Source: Paenibacillus sp. Soil766 (lineage in GTDB: Bacteria > Bacillota > Bacilli > Paenibacillales > NBRC-103111). From it: DNA of 64,000 nucleotides. A model generated the notes under the pieces. It was not told the origin of the DNA and searched no databases. It saw nothing but the letters and a program-made list of their open reading frames with translations. The position numbers and the translations under genes are program-made. The DNA lies in contig NZ_LMSJ01000019.1 in assembly GCF_001428105.1 (NCBI RefSeq), positions 78,424-142,423 on the forward strand. Reading direction: 5' to 3'. This document shows, one piece after another, positions 45,323 to 54,225 of the stretch (position 1 is the stretch's first letter; every line of letters starts with the position of its first letter).

Positions 45323-47767
45323 GTGCTAGCACCGAAGGCAAGATGGAACATTGGAAATGCGGATGAGGCGCTTGTTGAAGAATTTGTTCGTGAGCTGCAG
45401 TTGGATCCCTTGGTAGCCCGTATTCTAGTTCTTCGAGATATCCGCAGCGTGTCTGAGGCCCAACAATTTATGCAAGGTGGCGTCGGTGATTACCATGATC
45501 CCTATTTGTTAGATGGGATGCTGCCAGCTGTGGAGCGCATTCGCAAAGCATTGCACAATAACGAATTTATTCGTGTTTACGGCGATTATGATGCAGATGG
45601 TGTAAGCAGTACATCCTTAATGGCGCATTTGCTAAAAGGGTTAGGGGCACATTTCGACACCTACATTCCGCATCGGATTCGCGAAGGCTATGGATTGAAT
45701 CGTGCTGCAATAGACTTAGCCAAGGAACAAGGTGTTCAGTTGCTTATCACCGTGGATACGGGAATAAGTGCCCTTCAAGAAATTGCTTATTGCAATGAAA
45801 TTGGTTTAGATGTCATTGTGACTGATCATCATGAACCGCCAGAAGTGCTGCCTGATGCTTTAGCTGTTATTAATCCTAAGAAGCCTGGCTGTCCGTATCC
45901 CTACAAGCTATTAGCAGGTGTTGGTGTGGCATTTAAGCTTGCACATGCGCTGCTGGAGCGATTTCCGGAGGAACTTCTTGAGTTCGCTGCGCTTGGAACA
46001 GTTGCCGACCTTATGCCGCTTACAGGTGAGAATCGGTTGCTTGTGAAGATGGGCCTCGCACGTATGCAGGATTCCAGCTATGTTGGATTTCGTTCGCTGA
46101 TTGGTGTATCTGGCATTGAACGGAAAGAGATTACTGCGGGACACATCGGTTTCTCGCTCGCTCCGAAGATAAATGCGAGTGGCCGCTTAGAAGCTGCTGA
46201 CATTGCCGTCAAGCTGTTGACCACAACAGATGAAAAAGAAGCGGAGCAAATTGCCTTCGAATTGGATATGCTGAATAAAGAGCGTCAACAAATAGTTGAA
46301 GATATGGTCCAAGAAGCGTTTGCGATGGCTGAGGAGCAGCGAGCGAAGGGCTTGGATAAAGTCATTGTCGTAGCTAAAGAGAATTGGAATGTTGGTGTCG
46401 TTGGGATCGTAGCCTCCAAGATTGTGGAGAAATTCTATCGACCTACGCTTGTGCTAAGCATTGATCCGCAGAAGGGCATGGCCAAAGGCTCTGCACGTTC
46501 AATTGCAGGCTTTGATTTGCACAAGGCGTTGACAGCTTGCAAGGACCTGTTGGATCACTACGGGGGTCATCAAGCAGCGGCAGGGATGAGTTTGGATAGC
46601 AGCCATCTGGAAGCTTTCGCACTTCGACTAAATGAGCTTGCAGCGGCAACGTTGACGGAGCATGACTTTGTACCCGTAATACGGGTAGATAATGCGTGCA
46701 ACCTAACTGATGTCCCGATTGCAAGCATTGAGGGGCTAGAATTACTGGCACCATTCGGTATGGGGAATCCATCGCCTAAGTTCATGTTTACAGATTTAGG
46801 ACTTGAAGATATTCGAACCATGGGCAAAGAAAAGCAGCATCTGAAGCTGGGTCTATCTCAAGCGAAGGATGAAGTTAGCTGCACGGTAGAAGCCGTGGGC
46901 TTTGGCAAAGGTAGTCTAGCAGCATTAATTGCACCTTCCGCCAAAGTGGATGTCTTGGGGGAGCTCTCAATTAATGAGTGGAACGGAGTTCGAAAGCCAC
47001 AGATCATCATGCAGGATCTGAGAATCCCGCACACGCAGGTATTTGATTGGCGTGGCACGGGACAATTGCATGGGAAGCTTACATCGCTTGTGAGTAATCT
47101 CTCAGCAGGACCTGGGGCGCCACTACGTTCACCCGGAATAGTGCTTTTTGATGAAGCGGATGCAGCGTTGTATCAAGCAATGGCTGTACAAATCGGACAT
47201 CAAGTGCCGTATTGGATCGTGCAGGATACCGGCCAAGTAAGGCCAGCCAATGAGGCTGCTAACGCAACGACATTCGAGGAGCTGCAAGATGTTATTTTAT
47301 ACACAATGCCTCGACGACTTGATAGTTTGAAATCGGTCCTTCAGCAGGCAACTGGGATGATGCGGTGCTACCCTGTATTTGCCGAGCTAGGGCAGGAAAG
47401 CGGTAATACGTTGCCATCAAGGGATATGTTCAAGATGCTATATGGCACTTTGCAGAAGGAGAAAGCACTTCAACTGCAAGATACCCGGATGATGACATCC
47501 TTTAGTAAACGTTCGGGATTATCACTCGGAATGATTCATTTTATTTTATCTGTTTTTGAGGAATTAGAATTTGTCGTAAAACATGATAATATGGTTACAT
47601 TGAGTGCCACACCGGCCAAAAGAGATTTAACAACATCACGGTTGTACCAGCATCGATTGTATCGTCAAGAAGTTGAAGCCATTGTTATGTATTCTTCAGC
47701 GAAAGAGCTGGAGCAATGGATCGCTGATAACATAAAAAAAGAGTTGACATTGGAGGAAATCATATGA
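45323..47767 (+). CDS. recJ: Single-stranded DNA exonuclease RecJ
   Basis: 5'-3' exonuclease for recombination and mismatch repair, 814 residues. DHH-family motifs: VYGDYDADGVSSTSLM, TVDTGIS, VTDHHEPP; then DHHA1 with YGGHQAAAGMSL and an OB fold; the extra C-terminal domain of about 240 residues is found in Firmicutes RecJ. GTG start with AAGGAGGAG. Its stop overlaps apt. Confidence 0.96.
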   Translation: MLAPKARWNIGNADEALVEEFVRELQLDPLVARILVLRDIRSVSEAQQFMQGGVGDYHDPYLLDGMLPAVERIRKALHNNEFIRVYGDYDADGVSSTSLMAHLLKGLGAHFDTYIPHRIREGYGLNRAAIDLAKEQGVQLLITVDTGISALQEIAYCNEIGLDVIVTDHHEPPEVLPDALAVINPKKPGCPYPYKLLAGVGVAFKLAHALLERFPEELLEFAALGTVADLMPLTGENRLLVKMGLARMQDSSYVGFRSLIGVSGIERKEITAGHIGFSLAPKINASGRLEAADIAVKLLTTTDEKEAEQIAFELDMLNKERQQIVEDMVQEAFAMAEEQRAKGLDKVIVVAKENWNVGVVGIVASKIVEKFYRPTLVLSIDPQKGMAKGSARSIAGFDLHKALTACKDLLDHYGGHQAAAGMSLDSSHLEAFALRLNELAAATLTEHDFVPVIRVDNACNLTDVPIASIEGLELLAPFGMGNPSPKFMFTDLGLEDIRTMGKEKQHLKLGLSQAKDEVSCTVEAVGFGKGSLAALIAPSAKVDVLGELSINEWNGVRKPQIIMQDLRIPHTQVFDWRGTGQLHGKLTSLVSNLSAGPGAPLRSPGIVLFDEADAALYQAMAVQIGHQVPYWIVQDTGQVRPANEAANATTFEELQDVILYTMPRRLDSLKSVLQQATGMMRCYPVFAELGQESGNTLPSRDMFKMLYGTLQKEKALQLQDTRMMTSFSKRSGLSLGMIHFILSVFEELEFVVKHDNMVTLSATPAKRDLTTSRLYQHRLYRQEVEAIVMYSSAKELEQWIADNIKKELTLEEII

Positions 47768-48276
47768 ATTTCAAAGATTATATTCGCGTTATCCCGGATT
47801 TTCCGCAGCCAGGCATTCGTTTCAAAGATATTACAACTTTGCTGCAGAATGGCCCTGTGTACAAAGAAGCCATTGAGCAATTAAAACAACTCATCCAAGA
47901 CAAGGAAATTGACGTAATTGCAGGTCCGGAAGCGCGTGGATTTGTTATTGGTGCTCCTCTGGCTACAGCACTTGGCGTGGGTTTTATTCCAATTCGCAAA
48001 AGCGGTAAATTGCCTGGTGAAACGATTGAAGCGGATTATGCGCTTGAGTATGGCAAGGATAAGCTGGCTATGCACAAAGATGCCATTAAGCCTGGACAGA
48101 AAGTGCTCATCGCGGATGATTTGCTGGCAACAGGCGGAACGATTCAAACGTCCGTTGATTTGATCAAACAGCTTGGTGGAGAAATCGTCGGAGCTGCTTT
48201 CTTAATCGAGCTTACGTACTTGGATGGCCGCAGCAAATTCGAAGGTTTTGATGTCGTTTCACTTGTTCAATATTAA
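47764..48276 (+). CDS. apt: Adenine phosphoribosyltransferase
   Basis: Salvage enzyme making AMP from adenine and PRPP, 170 residues. PRPP-binding motif VLIADDLLATGGTI; VIAGPEARGFVIGAPLA and IPIRKSGKLPGE loops are typical. ATGA overlap with recJ; ribosome binding site TTGGAGG inside recJ. Confidence 0.97.
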   Translation: MNFKDYIRVIPDFPQPGIRFKDITTLLQNGPVYKEAIEQLKQLIQDKEIDVIAGPEARGFVIGAPLATALGVGFIPIRKSGKLPGETIEADYALEYGKDKLAMHKDAIKPGQKVLIADDLLATGGTIQTSVDLIKQLGGEIVGAAFLIELTYLDGRSKFEGFDVVSLVQY

Positions 48277-48286
48277 GACAGGGTTG

Positions 48287-48320
48287 GAGAATCGAATGTT
48301 CGTTATTCGATTCTCTTTTT
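48287..48320 (+). terminator. Terminator after apt
   Basis: GAGAATCGAA pairs with TTCGATTCTC, then TTTTT. Confidence 0.85.
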
Positions 48321-48396
48321 CATAGTATTCTACGAAGTGAATGTGATGTGTTCGCGGCAGCTATGATGCATTTTGTCGAAGCCTGTTCGTGAATAG

Positions 48397-48426
48397 TTGA
48401 CGAGGGGCCTGACTTGCAGGCATAAT
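48397..48426 (+). promoter_or_regulatory. relA promoter
   Basis: TTGACG (48397-48402), 18 bases, CATAAT (48421-48426). Transcription from it would start near 48433, after the first in-frame ATG (48425). Confidence 0.6.
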
Positions 48427-48463
48427 GAATAAAAATCGACTAAAGGGAATGGGTAGATGCATG

Positions 48464-50647
48464 GGTATAGAGCAGCTGCTGGAAAAGGCCGCCACCTATC
48501 TGAAAGAGAATGATTTGCAGAGGATTCGGGAGGCCTATGAATTCGCGGATGAAGCCCATCATGGCCAAGTGCGCAAATCAGGTGAGCCCTATATTCTGCA
48601 TCCACTCGCTGTTGCAGATATATTGGTGAATATGCAGATGGATGTCACTTCGGTGATCGCAGCACTTCTGCATGATGTGGTTGAAGACACGACAGTTTCA
48701 TTGGAAACTGTTCTAGATAAATTCGGGAAAACCTGTGCGATGCTCGTTGATGGTTTGACGAAGCTGGAGCGCATTAAGTTCAAATCCAAAGAAGAGCAGC
48801 AGAATGAGAATTACCGCAAAATGTTCGTTGCGATGGCGCAGGATATTCGCGTTATTCTGATTAAGCTAGCGGACCGTCTGCATAATATGCGGACATTGAA
48901 GTATCAATCCGAAGAAAGCCAGCGCCGCATTGCGGAAGAAACGCTGGAGATTTTCTGCCCGATTGCTCATCGACTTGGTATTTCCACAATCAAATGGGAG
49001 ATGGAGGACATTGCCCTCCGTTATTTGAATCCGCAACAATACTACCGGATCGTGAATCTCATGCAGAAGAAACGGACTGAGCGAGAGCAATACATTGAGG
49101 ATGTCATTCACAGTATCAAAGAGAAATTGGATGAGATGGGGATTCAGGGGGATATTTCAGGAAGACCGAAGCATCTCTACAGCATTTACAAAAAAATGAG
49201 CTCCCGCGGTAAGCAATTTAACGAGATCTACGATCTCATGGCGTTGCGCGTCATTGTTGACGGCATCAAGGATTGCTATGCCTCTTTGGGTATCATTCAT
49301 ACGTTATGGAAACCGATGCCTGGCCGCTTCAAGGATTATATTGCGATGCCGAAGCCGAATATGTACCAATCCCTGCACACGACCGTTATTGGGCCGAAGG
49401 GTGAGCCGCTAGAGGTTCAGATTCGGACTTGGGAAATGCATCGTACCTCCGAGTTCGGGATTGCCGCGCATTGGGCTTACAAAGAAGGCGGATCTGTTGT
49501 CCCATCTGGCACTTTCGAGGATAAAATGAGCTGGTTCCGCGAAATTCTGGAGCTTCAGCATGAAACGAATGATGCATCTGAGTTCATGGAATCCATGAAG
49601 ATGGATTTCTTCTCTGATCTTGTTTTCGTATTTACGCCAAAAGGGGAAGTTATCGAGCTTCCTGCTGGGTCAGTTCCGTTGGATTTTGCCTATCGCATTC
49701 ATACCGAAGTTGGGAACCGTACCATTGGTGCCAAAGTCAATTCGCGGATCGTTCCGCTCGATCATAAGCTCAAAACTGGCGATATTATTGAAATCCTAAC
49801 TTCTAAGCATTCCTATGGGCCAAGTCAAGATTGGGTCAAAATCGCGCAATCCTCCCATGCACGCAGTAAGATTAAGCAGTGGTTTAAGAAAGAAAAGCGG
49901 GAAGAGAACGTTGAAAAAGGTAAGGATATGATTGAACGTGAGCTTAAACGTTTAGCCATCGATCCTCCAACCCTAATGAGCGATGATAAAATGCTGGAAG
50001 CGGCGAAGAAGTTTAATTTTAGCGATATTGAAGACATGCTTTCGGCGGTTGGATTTGGTGGCATAACAGCAGCACAAATATGTACCAAGCTAACGGAGAA
50101 GCTGCGTAAGGAAGCGGAAGAAGCCCAGATTATTAAGCTGAGCAGTGAAGTAAAAGAGGTCAAAGCACCTGTCTCTACAGAGCGCAAAAGCCGTCCTACA
50201 AACGGTGTACGCGTCAAGGGTGTAGATAACCTGCTTGTTCGATTTGCTCGTTGCTGCAATCCGGTACCAGGGGATTTCATTATTGGCTATATTACTCGCG
50301 GACGCGGCGTTTCTGTCCATCGCTCGGATTGTACGAACATTCCGACGAGTATGGGCGAGGAAGAACGGGTTATTGAAGTGGATTGGGCGGAGGCTGTTGA
50401 ATCTAATTTCAACGTGGAAATTGAGATTACAGGCCATGATCGCCGCGGCTTCTTAAACGAAGTGCTGCAAGCTGTCTCCGAGAGCAAGACGATGATTTCT
50501 GCTGTTTCTGGGCGTTCGGATAAGAACAAAATGGCGACCATTCATATGACTATTTTGATCAAAAATATCGATCATCTACAGTCGGTTGTAGAAAAAATAA
50601 AACGAGTCAAAGATGTTTATTCGGTTCAACGGATTATGCAGACCTAG
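48464..50647 (+). CDS. relA: Bifunctional (p)ppGpp synthetase/hydrolase RelA
   Basis: Stringent-response enzyme of the long RSH type, about 727 residues. HD hydrolase domain with LLHDVVEDT, synthetase domain (MALRVIVDGIKDCYASLGIIH, MPKPNMYQSLHTTV), TGS domain (VFTPKGEVIELPAGSVPLDFAYRIHTEVG), a zinc-finger-like/helical part (RCCNPVPGD) and a C-terminal ACT domain. Because the hydrolase HD box is intact, it should both make and degrade (p)ppGpp. The start is inferred: upstream Met codons at 48425 and 48449 either overlap the promoter or sit on the AAAGGGA site. Confidence 0.95.
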   Translation, partial: GIEQLLEKAATYLKENDLQRIREAYEFADEAHHGQVRKSGEPYILHPLAVADILVNMQMDVTSVIAALLHDVVEDTTVSLETVLDKFGKTCAMLVDGLTKLERIKFKSKEEQQNENYRKMFVAMAQDIRVILIKLADRLHNMRTLKYQSEESQRRIAEETLEIFCPIAHRLGISTIKWEMEDIALRYLNPQQYYRIVNLMQKKRTEREQYIEDVIHSIKEKLDEMGIQGDISGRPKHLYSIYKKMSSRGKQFNEIYDLMALRVIVDGIKDCYASLGIIHTLWKPMPGRFKDYIAMPKPNMYQSLHTTVIGPKGEPLEVQIRTWEMHRTSEFGIAAHWAYKEGGSVVPSGTFEDKMSWFREILELQHETNDASEFMESMKMDFFSDLVFVFTPKGEVIELPAGSVPLDFAYRIHTEVGNRTIGAKVNSRIVPLDHKLKTGDIIEILTSKHSYGPSQDWVKIAQSSHARSKIKQWFKKEKREENVEKGKDMIERELKRLAIDPPTLMSDDKMLEAAKKFNFSDIEDMLSAVGFGGITAAQICTKLTEKLRKEAEEAQIIKLSSEVKEVKAPVSTERKSRPTNGVRVKGVDNLLVRFARCCNPVPGDFIIGYITRGRGVSVHRSDCTNIPTSMGEEERVIEVDWAEAVESNFNVEIEITGHDRRGFLNEVLQAVSESKTMISAVSGRSDKNKMATIHMTILIKNIDHLQSVVEKIKRVKDVYSVQRIMQT

Positions 50648-50669
50648 CTGGTAAGGGGATTTAGGAACG

Positions 50670-51110
50670 ATGAGAGTAGTTGTTCAACGTTGTAAGCATG
50701 CGGAAGTAACCGTCAATCATCAAATCATCGGTCGCATTGAGCAAGGTCTAATGCTGCTCGTTGGTATTACCCATGAAGATACCGAACAGGATGCAAAGTA
50801 TCTCGCAGAGAAAGTGGCCGGGCTCCGTATTTTTGAAGATGAAGCAGGTAAAATGAATTTGTCTGTCCTTGAGACCGGGGGAGCGGTTCTTTCTGTGTCA
50901 CAATTTACGTTATATGGGGATTGTCGCAAGGGTAAGCGCCCGAATTTCATGTCAGCAGCAAGGCCTGAACAAGCGGAACCGTTGTATCAGGCATTCAACA
51001 GATTGCTCAGAGAGCAGGGGTTGCAGGTTGAAACAGGTGCATTTGGTGAAATGATGGATGTATCCCTAACGAATTGGGGACCTGTAACCTTGATTATCGA
51101 TAGTAAATAA
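50670..51110 (+). CDS. dtd: D-aminoacyl-tRNA deacylase
   Basis: Removes D-amino acids from tRNA, 146 residues. [13 protein letters not shown] start, [10 protein letters not shown] and the Gly-cisPro active-site motif NWGPVT near the C-terminus. Follows relA closely; AAGGGG upstream. The relA-dtd order matches Bacillus. Confidence 0.96.
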   Translation: MRVVVQRCKHAEVTVNHQIIGRIEQGLMLLVGITHEDTEQDAKYLAEKVAGLRIFEDEAGKMNLSVLETGGAVLSVSQFTLYGDCRKGKRPNFMSAARPEQAEPLYQAFNRLLREQGLQVETGAFGEMMDVSLTNWGPVTLIIDSK

Positions 51111-51194
51111 GCGATTTGGATGAAGGATTCAGGATAGACGGCCTAGTCACTGGTTATACTATACATGTATAAACTAGCGGTTAGGAGCCTACAG

Positions 51195-51368
51195 ATGCGT
51201 CAATCTAGTAAAGAAAAGATGATGACTGCCCCGATACAGCAACTGTTCCATTCCTCCATGGCGGAGCGAATGAGTCAAGTAAATGCCTTTGCGGATGTTG
51301 AAATTAGTGCAGAATTCACTTCTGATCAGGAAAAAATGAAGAGTATTCCTAAGAAATCGTTCCGGTAA
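51195..51368 (+). CDS. Hypothetical small protein
   Basis: A possible 57-residue soluble, charged protein with no recognised domain. It is supported by a TTAGGAG ribosome binding site 7 bases before the ATG, a following strong terminator and a TATACATGTATA palindrome 23 bases upstream. It begins MRQSSKEKMM and ends in the basic KSIPKKSFR. The function is unknown. Confidence 0.5.
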   Translation: MRQSSKEKMMTAPIQQLFHSSMAERMSQVNAFADVEISAEFTSDQEKMKSIPKKSFR

Positions 51369-51371
51369 TTC

Positions 51372-51417
51372 ATAAAACCACGTCTGTGCTGTTCGTCAGC
51401 CTTGCGTGGTTTTATTT
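51372..51417 (+). terminator. Terminator after the small gene
   Basis: ATAAAACCACG pairs with CGTGGTTTTAT across a 22-base loop. Confidence 0.8.
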
Positions 51418-51503
51418 GTACCAAAGGTAGAATTTCTCTCCTCCATCAAATTGTGGTAAACTAGCCTATGGAATTATTGTTAGACATGCAGGAGATAAGG
51501 TGG

Positions 51504-53468
51504 GTGCTTAAAGTCGTAATGGCAAATTCGAATCGCAACAAATCCACATCCAGAGGTTGGCTATGGTTAATGGTAGTATTGATTGTACTTACGTTGGTTG
51601 CAGCAACGGCCGCCATGTACTATCAATATAATCATCATAAGAACGCCAAAGGACATAGTGATCAGCAACAAGCCCTTGAAGAAGTGAAATCGGTCAAAAA
51701 GGTGAAAGAAGCCTATGATGTCATTGTCATCGGTACGGATCCGGAGGGGATAGCCGCTGCGGTTTCATCAGCTCGAAATGGACTCAGCACGCTGCTTGTC
51801 GATGGCCGAAATCGAGAGATTTTTGGCGGTTTGATGACGCTTGGCTGGATTAATTCTTTGGATAACAATTATTCCACGAATAAAACCTTGCTTGGCAAGG
51901 ATGATGTGTGGAACAAAGGGTATTTCTCGGAATGGTACGCCAAAACGGAAGGTGATTCCTTCGATGTGAATACAGCGGCCAATGCCTTCTACGAAGCTGT
52001 AAAGAATGAAAAGAATATTGATGTCTTGATGAAAACGAAGAAGATTGATCCGCTGCTTACGGCCAATAAAAATGCAGTTCAGGGCGCGACAATCACACTT
52101 GAAAATGGCAGCACGCAAGTTGTCAAAGCCGCATCCGTCATTGATGCGACACAAGATGGTGACTTCGCAGCCGCCGCTGGTGTTCCTTTTACAATGGGGC
52201 ATGAGGATATCGGAGATCCCAAATCCAAAATGGCCGTTACACTGGCCTTTCGTTTGAAGAATGTCACGCCTGAAGTATGGAAATTGATGGCCAACCGGTT
52301 AAATGGGGATGACAATTCGGGTACAGGCGTTACGGATGTGAGTGTATTTGGATACAGTGAAATGAGCAATTATCCAGCACTTAACAAGGACAGAGCCAAA
52401 ATGAGAGGCCTCAATATGGGCAGGCAAAATAACAATACGGTGCTTATTAATGCCTTGCAGATTTTTGGCGTAGATACCTTTGATCCGAAGTCGGTTCAAG
52501 AGGCATTCGATATTGGGAAGAAGGAACTGCCGAATATTGTTGCCTATATGCAGAAAACGTTCCCAGAATTCTCGTCGATTGAGCTCGATGGTTCCGCGCC
52601 AGAGCTTTATGTGAGAGAGACCCGACACATGCAGGGCGAATACCGATTGAGTATCGTCGATGTTTGTACAAATGCAGATCAGTGGGATCGCATCGGCTTC
52701 GGTTCATACCCGGTTGATATCCAGCGGATAGCGCCTACAGACTCAGGTAATGTCGTGTGTAAGCCGAAACAATACGCGATTCCTTTCCGCAGCATCGTTC
52801 CACAAAAGATTGATGGCTTACTCGTTGTAGGCAGAGCGGCAAGTTACGATACACTGCCACACGGAAGTGCTCGCGTGATGCCGACGGGGATGGCAGAAGG
52901 GGAAGCAGCAGGTGCAGCGGTGAGCTTGGCGAAAGCGGAGAACATGACGTTCCGTCAGATCTCAGCATCCAAGGACATGATAGCGAAGCTGCAGGCCCAG
53001 CTGAATAAACAAGGCATGGAAGTTCAGCCGATGACCATTAAGCCTCAGCCATTTATGGAGCATAAGTCATTCGAGGGCTTGAAAACAGCGCTGATGCTAG
53101 GACTAGCATCAGGTGCTTATGACAATAACTTCCGTCTAGACGACGCGGCTAATCCGAAGCGGATGGTCAATGTGGTTGGTGGCGCAAGGAAGATGAAGCC
53201 GGATGCATTCGCAGGTGATGTCAACCAAGCCATCGCAAAGGTGGACAATGCGGACAAAATCCCGTTGACTTTGGAGCAAGCAAGCTACACCTTTACGCAA
53301 GCACTAGGCATAAAGGGGACCGCTGCTGAAGCGCAAGCGAAGCTCCTAGAGGGGAAACTGCTAACAACAACAACGATTAATGGTATTGCAGATAAGCAAA
53401 AGCTGACCAATGCCGACACGTACATGATGATTCGTGACGTTAAGATTGGTTTGACAGGTAAGCCATAG
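51504..53468 (+). CDS. Membrane-anchored FAD-dependent oxidoreductase
   Basis: A protein of about 654 residues from the FAD-dependent oxidoreductase group with a GxxPxG-type nucleotide motif. One N-terminal membrane anchor (about 17-38 in this start) with a basic cytoplasmic tail is followed by a charged linker and the FAD domain beginning AYDVIVIGTDPEGIAAAVSSARNG; other landmarks are FGGLMTLGWIN, DATQDGDFAAAAG, RETRHMQGEYRL and LLVVGRAASYDTLPHGSARVMPTGMAEGEAAGAA. The domain after the anchor would lie outside the membrane, unusual for a flavin enzyme. The substrate is unknown. GTG 51504 has AGGAG at a spacing of 9; ATG 51519 is an alternative. Confidence 0.78.
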   Translation: MLKVVMANSNRNKSTSRGWLWLMVVLIVLTLVAATAAMYYQYNHHKNAKGHSDQQQALEEVKSVKKVKEAYDVIVIGTDPEGIAAAVSSARNGLSTLLVDGRNREIFGGLMTLGWINSLDNNYSTNKTLLGKDDVWNKGYFSEWYAKTEGDSFDVNTAANAFYEAVKNEKNIDVLMKTKKIDPLLTANKNAVQGATITLENGSTQVVKAASVIDATQDGDFAAAAGVPFTMGHEDIGDPKSKMAVTLAFRLKNVTPEVWKLMANRLNGDDNSGTGVTDVSVFGYSEMSNYPALNKDRAKMRGLNMGRQNNNTVLINALQIFGVDTFDPKSVQEAFDIGKKELPNIVAYMQKTFPEFSSIELDGSAPELYVRETRHMQGEYRLSIVDVCTNADQWDRIGFGSYPVDIQRIAPTDSGNVVCKPKQYAIPFRSIVPQKIDGLLVVGRAASYDTLPHGSARVMPTGMAEGEAAGAAVSLAKAENMTFRQISASKDMIAKLQAQLNKQGMEVQPMTIKPQPFMEHKSFEGLKTALMLGLASGAYDNNFRLDDAANPKRMVNVVGGARKMKPDAFAGDVNQAIAKVDNADKIPLTLEQASYTFTQALGIKGTAAEAQAKLLEGKLLTTTTINGIADKQKLTNADTYMMIRDVKIGLTGKP

Positions 53469-53480
53469 CATACATCAATA

Positions 53481-53524
53481 AAGAGCCTTATTGCCGCAGT
53501 AGATGTGGCTGTAAGGCTCTTAAT
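53481..53524. terminator. Bidirectional terminator
   Basis: AAGAGCCTTA pairs with TAAGGCTCTT (10 bp); it serves the FAD protein gene and the convergent acidic-protein gene. Confidence 0.8.
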
Positions 53525-53567
53525 TTGCAGTTGGCTAGGAGAGAAAGGATGGATGCGGTTACATTTC

Positions 53568-53885
53568 TCAGTCTTCGTCGGCAGCTTCTTCGTCCGCTTC
53601 TGCTTCAGCGGATTCCTCTGCTTCTTCGTCGGCAGCTTCTGGCTCCTCGTCTGCGGATTCTTCGCTTTCCGCATCCTCTGATTCCTCAGCTTCTATTTCT
53701 CCCTCATCAGCCGCTTCTTCCGCTTCCTCTGCATCTTCAGTATCCGTCTCTTCAATGGCCTCTTCTTCGGCTGCTTCTTCGTCAGCAGTTTCATCGTCAG
53801 CAGTTTCGGCTTCGGTTTCGGATTCTTCAGAGAAAAGCACCACGAGATCTTGACGTTCCTCTTGAAACTCGTTTTGTAGTGTCAT
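53568..53885 (-). CDS. Highly acidic low-complexity protein
   Basis: A 105-residue protein with 42 Glu and 13 Asp, a single Arg and no Lys, Cys or Trp. A short N-terminal part (MTLQNEFQEERQDLVVLFSE) is more ordinary; the rest is almost only Glu, Ala, Asp, Ser and Thr and should be disordered. The start has a GGAGG site (53894-53898, complement) at a spacing of 8. The plus-strand frame through the same region is a Leu/Arg-rich shadow without a ribosome binding site. I recognise no family; calcium or protein binding, or nucleic-acid mimicry, are open possibilities. Confidence 0.65.
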   Translation of the reverse strand: MTLQNEFQEERQDLVVLFSEESETEAETADDETADEEAAEEEAIEETDTEDAEEAEEAADEGEIEAEESEDAESEESADEEPEAADEEAEESAEAEADEEAADED

Positions 53886-54178
53886 TGTTACAGCCTCCAG
53901 ATGTTATATTCAAGGCCATCTGCCTTGTTGTACATTTATATGTGAAAATAAGATGAATATACGAATGAAACGAAATGAAAATGCTTGAAAGTAAACGGGA
54001 TTTTGGTGTAATCAAATTGTAATATGAGCTTCATGTTCCTTTAATCTACGAGGGATATACTAATAGTCGACCCCCTTTAAAATATAAACTTTTGAAAGCC
54101 TGCTGCCCCGTGCCGCAGGCTATTTTCTTTGTAAATTAATCGGCAAGGCGTACCACGGTCTGCGGCCTGTTGTATACA
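53886..54178. other. Intergenic region with an orphan hairpin
   Basis: No gene seen. AGCCTGC (54097-54103) and GCAGGCT (54115-54121) form a 7-bp hairpin followed by ATTTTCTTT on the plus strand, yet no plus-strand gene precedes it. It may be a relic terminator or the end of a short RNA. Confidence 0.45.
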
Positions 54179-54214
54179 AAGAAAAACCGCCTCAGCCTAA
54201 GCTGGACGGTTTGG
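54179..54214 (-). terminator. Terminator of the DoxX gene
   Basis: Read on the minus strand, AAACCG..CAGC pairs with GCTG..CGGTTT and is followed by TTCTTTG. Confidence 0.7.
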
Positions 54215-54225
54215 AAATTCAATTA

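Noticed and set aside
46443..46772. 109-codon minus-strand frame in recJ
   Set aside because: Antisense shadow of the conserved RecJ coding sequence.
48374..48380. TGTCGAA, a perfect Spo0A-box core, 17 bp upstream of the relA -35
   Set aside because: About eight such 7-mers are expected by chance on both strands of 64 kb, and there is no second box or known Spo0A control of relA.
49825..50280. 151-codon minus-strand frame in relA
   Set aside because: Antisense shadow over the TGS-to-ACT part of RelA; serine-rich composition is typical of such shadows.
51160..51171. Palindrome TATACATGTATA before the small gene at 51195
   Set aside because: A 12-base AT-rich palindrome is expected by chance several times in the window; no regulator is linked.
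53525..53956. Plus-strand Leu/Arg/Gln-rich frame over the acidic gene
   Set aside because: No ribosome binding site; composition is what the complement of Glu/Ala-rich coding produces. The minus-strand frame has a proper start.
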